DNA from: CAZFVY01 sp964522665 | GTDB lineage: Bacteria > Verrucomicrobiota > Verrucomicrobiia > Limisphaerales > CAZFVY01 | Assembly (NCBI GenBank): GCA_964522665.1 | Contig: CAZFVY010000001.1 | Span: 1 to 64,000 of the forward strand | Length of the DNA stretch: 64,000 nucleotides | Reading direction: 5' to 3' | Shown: positions 57,301 to 64,000 of the stretch, piece after piece | Layout of the letters: each line of letters begins with the position of its first letter | Numbering within the stretch: the stretch's first letter is position 1 | Notes under the pieces: model-generated | Database searches by the model: none | What the model saw: only the letters and a program-made list of their open reading frames with translations | Told to the model about the DNA's origin: nothing | Made by a program: the position numbers and the translations under genes

Positions 57301-57982
57301 CGACGCCATCCGGCCGGACGTAGCGAAGATGCAAGGCCTGGCGATAGAGCGGCTCAAGGCGATCGCAGAGCGTACGGAGCGTGGCTTCGCGGGCCAGTGG
57401 CGAGATCTGGGAGTAGAGCGTCGAAATCTTGACGGAGAGAACCTCCACCTCGGGCAGTTGGAGGGCTGCCAGGTATTTTTCGAGACGATGCGCCGCCTCC
57501 TCTTCCCCGACCAACGCTTCGCCGAGGAAATTCAGATTCATCCGCACTCCCTCGCTCGCTCGCGCGCGCAGATGTCGCGTCAGCAACTCGGTTTCGGCGG
57601 GCAAGACGACGTTCGCCGTCTCATGGTGCATGTGCTCCTTAACCAGGGGCACCGCGACGCCCGGCAGCCACCCGCCGAACGTCTGGAAGCCGCGCAACAA
57701 GGCGCGGTCGAGCGGGCTGAAAAAGCGCGGAATTCCCTGCGCGTCCAACAGGTGGGTCAAATGCTCGGCGGTGCGGGCCGCGGCCTGCGAACGGAAGGCC
57801 TGGTCGGTCAACTGAACCAGTGTGACCTTGTCCGCCGGCGTTTGGAGCATCCGAGCCAACTCGGCCTGCTGGCGGCGCTCCGCCGGCGTCTGCAACTCGC
57901 GCGCGCGCGTTTGCAGCGTGCGAGCCAGGTTAACGGCCTGCTCGATCAATTCCGCATCGGAAGCTGGGATGAAGGCGCTCAT
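54326..57982 (-). CDS. putA: Bifunctional proline dehydrogenase/glutamate-semialdehyde dehydrogenase (PutA-like)
   Basis: A 1218-aa enzyme that oxidises proline to glutamate in two steps. The FAD-dependent proline dehydrogenase domain covers about residues 20-480, with YIYLDMEEYRDLRLT-type strands and VRVGVASHNLFDLAYGL and RRLDENTG. The aldehyde dehydrogenase domain covers about 540-1010, with catalytic C792 (SGQKCSA) and E758 (ETGGKN). A C-terminal domain of about 200 residues follows. There is no ribbon-helix-helix DNA-binding domain, so it is not the autoregulating Escherichia-type PutA. It probably associates with the inner membrane. Start ATG at 57982. Confidence 0.93.
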   Translation of the reverse strand: MSAFIPASDAELIEQAVNLARTLQTRARELQTPAERRQQAELARMLQTPADKVTLVQLTDQAFRSQAAARTAEHLTHLLDAQGIPRFFSPLDRALLRGFQTFGGWLPGVAVPLVKEHMHHETANVVLPAETELLTRHLRARASEGVRMNLNFLGEALVGEEEAAHRLEKYLAALQLPEVEVLSVKISTLYSQISPLAREATLRTLCDRLEPLYRQALHLRYVRPDGVEIPKFIYLDMEEYRDLRLTAQAFMRTLDRPGLGAAGAGIALQAYIPDSAAVQRQINEWARRRVAAGGGAVTIRLVKGANLEMERVEAALHDWPQAPFKSKAETDANYQRMLREAMRRENLAAVRVGVASHNLFDLAYGLVLAASANAGDRVQFEMLEGMANHQRRALREKTAELLLYAPACRQEEFLNAIGYLIRRLDENTGPENFLTHAFKLKVDSPLWERLERGFRQASAREISQAPRRTQNRATERFETPRPELNWREFQNEPDTDWSLPENGRWAEALIARSVARRAALPLVIAGDALLPEIGATESARTGICRDPSRPGMVVARYRVANTEEVDRAVACARADPDGWRSLGVEERNEILGAVAQELRRSRGDLIWAALANGGKTLSESDPEVSEAVDFVEFYRAAARSFFEQPGLRAEGRGVIVVAPPWNFPIAIPCGGIAAALAAGNTVILKPASDAVLVGWELCESFWQGGVSRRTLQFVPCPGSGAGARLATHPDVGAVILTGGTETALRLLNLRPNLRLFAETGGKNATIVTALSDRELAIKHIVHSAFSHSGQKCSATSLLLLEAEVYDDARFKRMLCDAVKSLPVGSAWDLTTRVGPLIRPPAGDLETALKTLEPGESWAVMPRSVGDRPNLWSPGVKWGVRPGSFTHRTEFFGPVLAVLRFERLDEAIRIANQTGYGLTAGLHSLDEREQAQWKAGLRAGNLYLNRGTTGAIVLRQPFGGMGKSCFGPGLKAGGPNYVAQFMRFAETGATPVAPDEAVEDPLLETLRLGVRELAARSPQGGPPASEFTAAAPRLLRAIASYDRWWLEEFGVEHDHFRLLGQDNVRRYLPFGEIRVRFAPSDTFFDVAARAAAARVTGARVIVSSPPGQLAGPVAALDELTDSWGAAIEFIEETDEQLAAEIGAWPPHAIARVRYAGPDRVPPSVRAAAAASGAWIADEPPLAEGRVELLWYLREQSVCADYHRYGNLGARASEARREPA

Positions 57983-58435
57983 GACGGGATAGCCCGTTAC
58001 AATTTACGCGAGCATTTGAATTTGCAAAGTGGCGCGCAAACGAACCCGCCGCCGCATGGTAGCGAGAGAAAGGCGAAAGGCATCCGAAAATGAGCTTACC
58101 GCGATCGGGGCGCTCTGGCGCGTAAAAAGTTCGTTGCAAAGGCAAGCCACCGAGACAGCGTGTCCTCATCCATCCGGAGCGGTGGCGGCCACATCGCACG
58201 GCGACTCCGGGCCGCCGGTGGGGCGAGGCTCTGCTCCGCCTTCGCTCTCGCTCCGGCGTGACAAACCATCGACCGCGCCGAAGCCATCGGCATAGGCGGG
58301 CGAGCCGTGACTGGTTTCGGACGGCAGCGGCTCGGTCGAACTTTCCACGGCTCGAGCCTCGCCCCACCCGCAGTGAGCGCCGCGACGCTACTGACCGTTG
58401 GGGGCGCGATTCAAATGACCGGCAACCCTCAGCGC
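57983..58435. other. Gene-free spacer upstream of putA
   Basis: Some 450 bases with only Arg-rich or low-complexity open frames, none with family features or a good start. Nothing recognisable apart from the hairpin at 57985-57998. Confidence 0.45.
57985..57998 (-). promoter_or_regulatory. Hairpin abutting the putA start codon
   Basis: ACGGG-ATAG-CCCGT is a perfect 5-bp inverted repeat that covers the ribosome-binding region just before the putA ATG. No Shine-Dalgarno is visible elsewhere, so the hairpin could mask initiation or be an operator. Confidence 0.3.
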
Positions 58436-59368
58436 CTAACGCGCAACGGCAGACTTCCGCTGTTGCTCGCCGAACCAGTGGACGGTGTTGTCGAGGATGC
58501 GCAGGACGTTCGGGTCCTTGAACGCCGGGTAAAGCTCGTGGCCCGGGCGGAAATAGAATACCTGGCCGCGCCCGATGTTCCACAAGGAGCCGCTCCGGAA
58601 CCATTCGCCGTTCTGCCAATGTTCCTCAAAGACCACCGCGTCCGGCTCCGGCACATGAAACGGTTCGTCGTACATTTCGGTCTGCGCCACGGTGAATTCG
58701 GGCGGCAAGCCGCGCGCGATCGGATGTTTCGGCAGAAGGATACGCACTTGGCTCGGTTTGCCGTCGGGCCGGAACGCGGGGAAGCAGCAGTTCGGCAGGG
58801 TGAGCCAAATCTCGACCGGTCCGCCCAGCGGCTTGCGATAAATCGCCGCGGGCGTCAAACGGTCCGTGTATTTCGGCGGCGTGCGAAAGTTCCCGAAGAG
58901 GTTCGTCTCGGCCCAAACGACGTTGGCGCGTTCCGCGACGGGCAGTTGGCGCAGGGCGTCTTCGCGCGCCCGCGCCCGCATCGCCTCGACGAAGGGCGCC
59001 GACCAATGCGCGGAGTGCAGCGCGATGAGCGAAAGCCGTCCGGCTTGGATGCGCTCGACGATGGCGCGACCCTTTTCAAAACTGACTTCGCCGTTGCGAA
59101 CGTGGCCCCACCAGATCAGCACGTCGCACGCGTCCAGCGCGGCGGCCGAGAGGCCTTGCTCCGGGTCATCAAGGCGCGCCGTGGTGACGGCGAGTCCCGG
59201 CCTTTGGCGCAAGTATGCCGCGATCTCGCCGCCAAGATAATTGGAGTAGGCTTGCTTTTGCGCCGGTTGTTGCTCGTCCCAAACCAGCACGCGGATCGGC
59301 GCGGCTCCGGCATTCTGAACGACGAGCCAGACCGCGAGGACGGTCAGCAGGAAAGTCCGCATTTTCAT
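58436..59368 (-). CDS. Secreted ThuA-domain protein
   Basis: A 310-aa exported protein with a signal peptide (MKMRTFLLTVLAVWLVV, cleaved near GAA) and a ThuA-like flavodoxin-type fold: PIRVLVWDEQQ, ACDVLIWWGH, LIALHSAHWSAPF and a C-terminal HELYPAFKDPNVLRILDNTVHW. ThuA proteins occur in trehalose and sugar catabolism and widely in PVC secretomes, with no established reaction. It lies 58 bases after the second efflux permease and may share its operon. Confidence 0.88.
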   Translation of the reverse strand: MKMRTFLLTVLAVWLVVQNAGAAPIRVLVWDEQQPAQKQAYSNYLGGEIAAYLRQRPGLAVTTARLDDPEQGLSAAALDACDVLIWWGHVRNGEVSFEKGRAIVERIQAGRLSLIALHSAHWSAPFVEAMRARAREDALRQLPVAERANVVWAETNLFGNFRTPPKYTDRLTPAAIYRKPLGGPVEIWLTLPNCCFPAFRPDGKPSQVRILLPKHPIARGLPPEFTVAQTEMYDEPFHVPEPDAVVFEEHWQNGEWFRSGSLWNIGRGQVFYFRPGHELYPAFKDPNVLRILDNTVHWFGEQQRKSAVAR

Positions 59369-59426
59369 AATCCAGTACTTAGGCTCAACCGGAAGCGCGG
59401 GCTTGGCCGAATCGTCGGTTTTAGCC

Positions 59427-60626
59427 TCAGAGTTCCCGCAACGCCGTCGCGACCGGCAGGCGCACGGCGCGAATCGCGGGAAACAGCCCCCCGACCAACC
59501 CGATCAAAGCCGCATAAAAAATCCCCTGCGCCAATAAGTTTGGGCCGATGCGGAACGAAAAGGCAACCTGGCTGAAACTTTGGAAATTCATCGTCGAGGT
59601 GTGAAACCCGTCGAAGGCCAGATACGCCGCCGCCGCGCCAATCGCGCCGCCGCCGACGGCCAACGCCAAAGACTCGAAGAGAACCGAGAAAATGATCGGG
59701 CTGCCCCCGAAACCCAACGCCCGCAAGGTGGCGATTTCGCGGGTCCGGGCCGCAACCGCGTTGTACATCGTGTTCAGGGCGCCGAAGATGGCGCCGACGC
59801 CCATAAGCCCGGCGACGAGCGTGCCCAGCCAGGTGACGAGGTTGGAGACGGCCGTCGATTGTTCGGCGTAGTAGTCAGGCTGGCGCACCACTTTGATGTT
59901 CAGGCGCGGGTCCGCGGTGAGCGCGTCCTTGAATTTTTGAAAATCATTGGGTGACGCCAATTTGGCGTACACGGATTGGAACGAATCGCCGCGGCGGTAG
60001 GCGCCTTGCAGCACGCTGGCGTCCGTCCATACCTCGGACTCCGAAATGCCGCCGTTCGCGGTAAAAATGCCGACCACCGTCCAGTCATTGTTCGCGACAC
60101 GAATCTTCTGGCCGACGGTCAGCCCGGCGAACTCGCGGGCGGCGCCCGCCCCGGCGAGGACTTCATTCTTGCCGGGTTCAAATCGGCGGCCTTCCACGAC
60201 GTGAACCTCCTCATGGACGCCAAACGCCGCCGGTTCCACGCCGCGCAGAGGCACGTTCGCGTCCGTCCCGGTCGAGCGTTTCGGCAGATTGATGATCACG
60301 AAAAGCTCCGGTGAAGCGAGCGGACCGCCGGAACCGCGCGCGACCCCGGGCGCGTCGCTGATGACCCGGGTATCGTCCCGCGCCAGACCGCTCATCATCT
60401 CGCTGGTGGCGCCGCTCCGCATGACAATCGCCGTGCCCGGGTCGCCCGCGGCGGTCAGGGCGTGCCGAAAACCTTGCGCAATCGAGAGGACGCCGACCAG
60501 GACGGCCACGACCCCGGCGATGCCGAACGCCGCGGCGGCCGAGGAGCCCTTCCGCTCGGGGATCGTTTGCAGGCTCAGTTGGGTCACCGAGCAGACTTGG
60601 GAGAACCAGTGGGTCAAGGTGCTCAT
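59427..60626 (-). CDS. MacB-like ABC permease (second)
   Basis: A 399-aa permease with one MacB_PCD and one FtsX core: TM near 30-50 (AAAAFGIAGVVAVLVGVLSIA), a large periplasmic domain, and three C-terminal helices (MGVGAIFGALNTMYNAVAAR and AVGGGAIGAAAAYLAF). It starts one base after the stop of the first permease (cATG), so translation is coupled. The ATG at 60626 is chosen; the longer frame from 60698 overlaps the other gene. The two permeases would form a heterodimer. Confidence 0.9.
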   Translation of the reverse strand: MSTLTHWFSQVCSVTQLSLQTIPERKGSSAAAAFGIAGVVAVLVGVLSIAQGFRHALTAAGDPGTAIVMRSGATSEMMSGLARDDTRVISDAPGVARGSGGPLASPELFVIINLPKRSTGTDANVPLRGVEPAAFGVHEEVHVVEGRRFEPGKNEVLAGAGAAREFAGLTVGQKIRVANNDWTVVGIFTANGGISESEVWTDASVLQGAYRRGDSFQSVYAKLASPNDFQKFKDALTADPRLNIKVVRQPDYYAEQSTAVSNLVTWLGTLVAGLMGVGAIFGALNTMYNAVAARTREIATLRALGFGGSPIIFSVLFESLALAVGGGAIGAAAAYLAFDGFHTSTMNFQSFSQVAFSFRIGPNLLAQGIFYAALIGLVGGLFPAIRAVRLPVATALREL

Positions 60627-60627
60627 G

Positions 60628-61782
60628 TCAATTTCTCCGGAGGGCTTCGGCGATCTGGAGCCGTTTCGCCTGCCAGGCCGGCAGGATGCCGGTCGCAATG
60701 CCGAGCGCCACGAAGAGCACGGCGCCGGTCAAGAGCTGCCCTTTGGGAAGAAAAAACATCGGGAGTGATCCGTGCGTCGGGTCCCCCTGTTCGATGATGA
60801 TCCAGGCGATGCCCAACCCGAGGATGCCGCCGACCATGGAGATCAAGCACGATTCCCCCAATACCAATCCGAGCACCTGGCCGTCGTTGAAGCCCATCGC
60901 CTTGAGCACTCCCAATTCCTCGGTGCGTTCGCGAACCGATTGCGCCATCGTATTGCCCGCCACCAGCAGAATCGTAAAAAAGACCGCGCTCAGGATGCCG
61001 ATCATGATCGTGCCGATGTCGCCAATCTGTTTCGCGAACGCCTGCACGAACGCGCCTTCGGTTTCGGCCTTGGTCTCGTACGGTGAATTCGCGAACTCAG
61101 CGTCAATCTTTTGGGCGATCTCCGGGGCTTGCGCGGGGTCTTTCACGCGGACCGCGTACCAGCCGACGCTGCCTTTGCCAAACGCGCGGGCTTCATCGAA
61201 GTAATCGTAGCGGAACAGCAACTGCGTGGTGTCGGTTCCTTTTTTGGCGCCGTCGAAGATGCCGACGACGTCGAATTCCCAGGTGTTGCCGCCGCTCTTG
61301 CGCGTCCAGATCGAAGCCTGCAACGGGATTTTGTCACCCACCTTGAAGCCGTACCGATTAGCGAGCTTGCGACCGATCACCGCGCCGGTCCGGGTGCGGA
61401 GCCAGGCCGCTTTCGCCTCCGCCGGAAGCAGGTATTCGGGATACATTTGCAGGAACTCCTCCGGGACCACTGGCATTTGCGCGAAGAAGTTCTTCGGGTC
61501 CTGATAAACGCCGCCAAACCAGGACATGTGCGCCGCGCCGGCCACGCCGGGAATATTGCAAATCCGCGCCTGGTAACTCTCGGGCAGCGACATGATCAGG
61601 GAGACCTTATGCCGCACCACCAACCGGTCGGCGCCCGCCATTTCGACGCCTCCCGCCAGCGCCTGCTTGATGGCGACCAGAAAGCCGAACAACAGGAACG
61701 CGACCATGACCGAAAGGATGGTCAGCGTCGTCCGCAGTTTCCGGCGTTTCAGATTGCTCCAGACGAACGGGAGGAATTTCAT
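60628..61782 (-). CDS. MacB-like ABC permease (first)
   Basis: A 384-aa permease with an N-terminal TM (LTILSVMVAFLLFGFLVAI), a periplasmic domain and an FtsX core (MIGILSAVFFTILLVAGNT then RERTEELGVLKAMGFNDGQV). It overlaps the ATPase gene by four bases and precedes its paralogue. Part of an adaptor-ATPase-permease-permease efflux operon, which would extrude a hydrophobic substrate, peptide or lipid. Confidence 0.92.
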   Translation of the reverse strand: MKFLPFVWSNLKRRKLRTTLTILSVMVAFLLFGFLVAIKQALAGGVEMAGADRLVVRHKVSLIMSLPESYQARICNIPGVAGAAHMSWFGGVYQDPKNFFAQMPVVPEEFLQMYPEYLLPAEAKAAWLRTRTGAVIGRKLANRYGFKVGDKIPLQASIWTRKSGGNTWEFDVVGIFDGAKKGTDTTQLLFRYDYFDEARAFGKGSVGWYAVRVKDPAQAPEIAQKIDAEFANSPYETKAETEGAFVQAFAKQIGDIGTIMIGILSAVFFTILLVAGNTMAQSVRERTEELGVLKAMGFNDGQVLGLVLGESCLISMVGGILGLGIAWIIIEQGDPTHGSLPMFFLPKGQLLTGAVLFVALGIATGILPAWQAKRLQIAEALRRN

Positions 61783-62477
61783 TCGGGCTTCTCCGTGGAA
61801 AGCTGGCCTTTGTTCAAATAGACCGTGTGCGTGGCGCGCGCGGAGGCGTGGGGATCATGCGTCACCATGATGATGGTCTTGCCATGATCGTGGTTGAGGG
61901 CCTGAAGCAGATCGAGAATCTCGTCGCCCGATTTGCGGTCCAAGTCGCCGGTCGGCTCGTCGCAGAGCAGCAGCGTGGGATCAGTCACGATTGCGCGGGC
62001 GATGCCAACCCGCTGCTGCTCGCCGCCCGAAAGCTGACGGGGAAAATGCTTGGCGCGATGGGAAAGGCCAACCACGGCGAGCGCGGCGGCGGCGTGCTGT
62101 TTGCGCTCCTTGGCCGAGAGGTGGGTCAGGAGGAGAGGCAACTCGACGTTCCGCTCCGCGGTCAGCACCGGCATCAGGTTGTAGAATTGGAAAACAAAAC
62201 CAATGTGGCGCGCGCGCCACGCGGCGAGCTTCCGGTCGTTCAACTCGTTGACCGACTCGCCGCCGACTCGCACCGAGCCTTGGGTCGGCTTGTCCAACCC
62301 ACCAATCAAATTAAGCATCGTGCTCTTGCCGGAGCCGGACGGCCCCATCAGCGCCAGAAAGTCGCCTTTCGGCACGTTCAGGGCCAAGCCCTGCAGGACG
62401 TGGATCGTTTCCTCGCCGCGGCGAAAGACTTTTTCCACACCCAGTAACTCTACCGCCAAATGATTATCCGCGCTCAT
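61779..62477 (-). CDS. MacB/LolD-type ABC transporter ATPase
   Basis: A 232-aa nucleotide-binding subunit with Walker A GPSGSGKST, Q-loop, signature LSGGEQQRVGIARAI, Walker B LLLCDEPTGDLD and the H-loop VTHD. This is the typical partner of FtsX-type permeases. It overlaps the adaptor gene and the first permease gene by four bases each (ATGA). It is the only ATPase of this class in the window; whether it can also energise the orphan ADOP permeases is an open question. Confidence 0.95.
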   Translation of the reverse strand: MSADNHLAVELLGVEKVFRRGEETIHVLQGLALNVPKGDFLALMGPSGSGKSTMLNLIGGLDKPTQGSVRVGGESVNELNDRKLAAWRARHIGFVFQFYNLMPVLTAERNVELPLLLTHLSAKERKQHAAAALAVVGLSHRAKHFPRQLSGGEQQRVGIARAIVTDPTLLLCDEPTGDLDRKSGDEILDLLQALNHDHGKTIIMVTHDPHASARATHTVYLNKGQLSTEKPE

Positions 62478-63694
62478 GGTTTGGTTTCTTTTACGCGATC
62501 CCCATCGACCATTTTTTCGGGACCGGTGGCCACGACGATTTCGCCGCCGGTCAACCCGCTGGTGATCCTCGCCTCGTCATTGAGAACGCCTTCGACGCCC
62601 ACCGCGCGGCGCTCGACCTTTCCGTCGCGCGTGACGAAGACGTATTTTCGTCCATCCTGCTCGCGCACAGCCGAGGCCGGAATGGTCATCACGCTCACGC
62701 GCGTTCCAACGGAGTCGGGGCCGCCTTGAAACGCGACTTTGACGCCCATGTCCGGGAGAATTCGCGGGTCAAGCTTGTCGAAGCCGACCCGGACCTTGAC
62801 GGTCGCCTTCTGGCGGTCGGCCGTGGGTATGATCGCGATGACTTTGCAGGGAATCTTCCAATCGGGATAAGCGTCAAGCGTGGCTTCCACCGGCTGCCCG
62901 GCGCTCACCCGATGGAGGTAGCTCTCATTGACGTCGATCTCAATCTCGAGCGAGGCCATATCGACAATCGTCGCGATGCCGGTCCGGGTGAAGCCGCCGC
63001 CCGCGGAAATCGGAGAAATCATCTCACCGGGCTGCGCGTTTTTGGCGACGACGACGCCGCCAAACGGAGCGCGAATCACCATGTCCTCGATCTGTTGTTT
63101 CCAAACCTCGACTTCGCGCTCGGCGACCGTCACGTCCACTTCCTGGCGTTGCAGGCGCGCGGCCAATGATTTGAAGTCGGACTCGGCGCGGTCCAGGTCG
63201 GATGGGCTGGCGATGCGGTTGGTGGCGAGCTTGATCGTGCGACCGTATTCCGCTTCGGCCTGCCGCATCAGGGCCCGGGTTTCCTCGAGCGAGGCCTTGG
63301 CGGAGGCGAGCTGGGCCTCGGCTAAGCGCACGCTGGTCTGCAAATTCGAATCATCCAGGCGGGCCAGGACTTGGTTGTCCGCCACCTTGACGCCCTCCTC
63401 GATCAAAACTTCCGTGACCTTGCCAGGCACTTTCGAGGAAACGGTGGCGGAGCGCCGCGCGGTGACGTAGCCCGATGCGTTCAGCAGCGTTTTCGCGCCG
63501 GCGCCGGTGGCGTTCTCACGAACGGTGAACGTGGTGACCTCGACGGCGCCGGGACGCCGCAGCCAGGCGGCGGCGGGCACAGCGATCGCCCCGAGAACGA
63601 TCAGCACGACGGGAATCCAAAGCCAGGAGGACTTGGGTTCGGGAACCTTTCGGTCGATCCGCAGTTCGTTCAGGGTTTCTTTGTCGGGTCGCAT
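62474..63694 (-). CDS. MacA/HlyD-type periplasmic adaptor
   Basis: A membrane-fusion protein of 406 aa from the ATG at 63694. It has one N-terminal anchor (SSWLWIPVVLIVLGAIAVPAA), a lipoyl half (LLNASGYVTARRSATVSSKV and IRAPFGGVVVAKNAQPGEM), a long alpha-hairpin coiled coil (about 130-200) and a beta-barrel. It bridges the inner-membrane permeases to an outer-membrane channel. No TolC-like gene follows. The start at 63694 is preferred; GTG at 63724 is also open. Confidence 0.92.
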   Translation of the reverse strand: MRPDKETLNELRIDRKVPEPKSSWLWIPVVLIVLGAIAVPAAAWLRRPGAVEVTTFTVRENATGAGAKTLLNASGYVTARRSATVSSKVPGKVTEVLIEEGVKVADNQVLARLDDSNLQTSVRLAEAQLASAKASLEETRALMRQAEAEYGRTIKLATNRIASPSDLDRAESDFKSLAARLQRQEVDVTVAEREVEVWKQQIEDMVIRAPFGGVVVAKNAQPGEMISPISAGGGFTRTGIATIVDMASLEIEIDVNESYLHRVSAGQPVEATLDAYPDWKIPCKVIAIIPTADRQKATVKVRVGFDKLDPRILPDMGVKVAFQGGPDSVGTRVSVMTIPASAVREQDGRKYVFVTRDGKVERRAVGVEGVLNDEARITSGLTGGEIVVATGPEKMVDGDRVKETKP

Positions 63695-64000
63695 ATCAAC
63701 TTCGAATCCGCCAGCCAGTCCCACCGTTCACTCACTCTCCCGCCCGCCCGAGTCTCGGCTTGACCGCTCATCGGAAACGCGCCGCCGAGCAAACACGTTT
63801 TCACCGCGCCGGTCAAGCGAACGCGGCGCGTTGGGCGTTACAATTGGCCACGTTGTTTGTAATGGTTCTGACCCGCCCAAACCGATAAAAAGGTTTCGGC
63901 TTTGGCAAGGGTTCCCGCGCGGCGCCGCCCGAAATCGGCCGTGGATGACGGTGGGCATCCACCCGATTGACTTACGGCGCGATGGCGGGAAGCTATTAGG

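Noticed and set aside
58029..58295. 88-aa plus-strand open frame in the putA spacer
   Set aside because: Low-complexity Arg/Pro/Ser composition, no ribosome site and no family feature.
63725..64000. Small open frame at the right edge (63728-63958, minus)
   Set aside because: Arg/Ser/Pro-rich with no ribosome site or motif; treated as the upstream region of the efflux operon.

Overview
The window is 64 kb of GC-rich bacterial DNA (roughly 60-65% G+C by eye) with tightly packed genes. Several features point to a member of the PVC group, most likely a verrucomicrobium of the Pedosphaera/Limisphaera type. There is a DUF1592/DUF1552 secreted pair with c-type haem motifs, and a TraR/DksA-like protein with a CXXT instead of a zinc finger. 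Two very large secreted repeat proteins end in the 'SSDLTNW...HRFYR' tail typical of verrucomicrobial exoproteins, and there are a RAYT transposase and large orphan FtsX/MacB permeases. The permeases (ADOP) and their PadR regulator were first described in Acidobacteria, so an acidobacterial host cannot be excluded from sequence alone. No rRNA, tRNA or CRISPR array was seen.

Region 1 (about 0.1-13.2 kb) is a stress and low-energy island. It holds a hybrid histidine kinase with a NarL-type regulator (overlapping by ATGA), an orphan receiver, Hsp20, three UspA proteins, a RibD/DHFR-like reductase, a P1B-4 heavy-metal ATPase, a c'-type haem protein, a lone cyclic-nucleotide-binding domain, and an ADP-forming acyl-CoA synthetase fused to a GNAT acetyltransferase. 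The gene set resembles the mycobacterial DosR regulon and the Burkholderia cenocepacia low-oxygen (Lxa) locus.

Region 2 (13.2-23.7 kb) is mixed. It has a RAYT element with perfect 15-bp inverted ends, the DUF1592/DUF1552 pair, a LOG-family protein, and a minus-strand group (BCAM0308-family protein, DksA-like protein, 72-aa protein, small secreted protein). It also has a VapB-like antitoxin whose PIN toxin is broken, an MntR repressor with all six Mn ligands, and a zinc-dependent glucose-dehydrogenase-like enzyme.

Region 3 (23.7-49.1 kb) is dominated by a PadR regulator followed by seven tandem ADOP permeases of 817-917 aa, with an eighth after a short break. None has an adjacent ATPase. A hicBA toxin-antitoxin module in reverse orientation sits between permeases 6 and 7. 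A GH16 glycosidase and an unrecognised membrane protein lie between permeases 7 and 8. Paralogues share blocks of identical DNA, which suggests gene conversion.

Region 4 (49.2-54.3 kb) carries two tandem 832-aa secreted 14-repeat proteins whose last 590 bp are identical except for one base. Region 5 (54.3-63.7 kb, all on the minus strand) holds a bifunctional proline dehydrogenase/glutamate-semialdehyde dehydrogenase and a MacAB-like efflux operon (adaptor, ATPase, two permeases) followed by a ThuA-domain protein. This operon has the only FtsX/MacB-type ATPase in the window.
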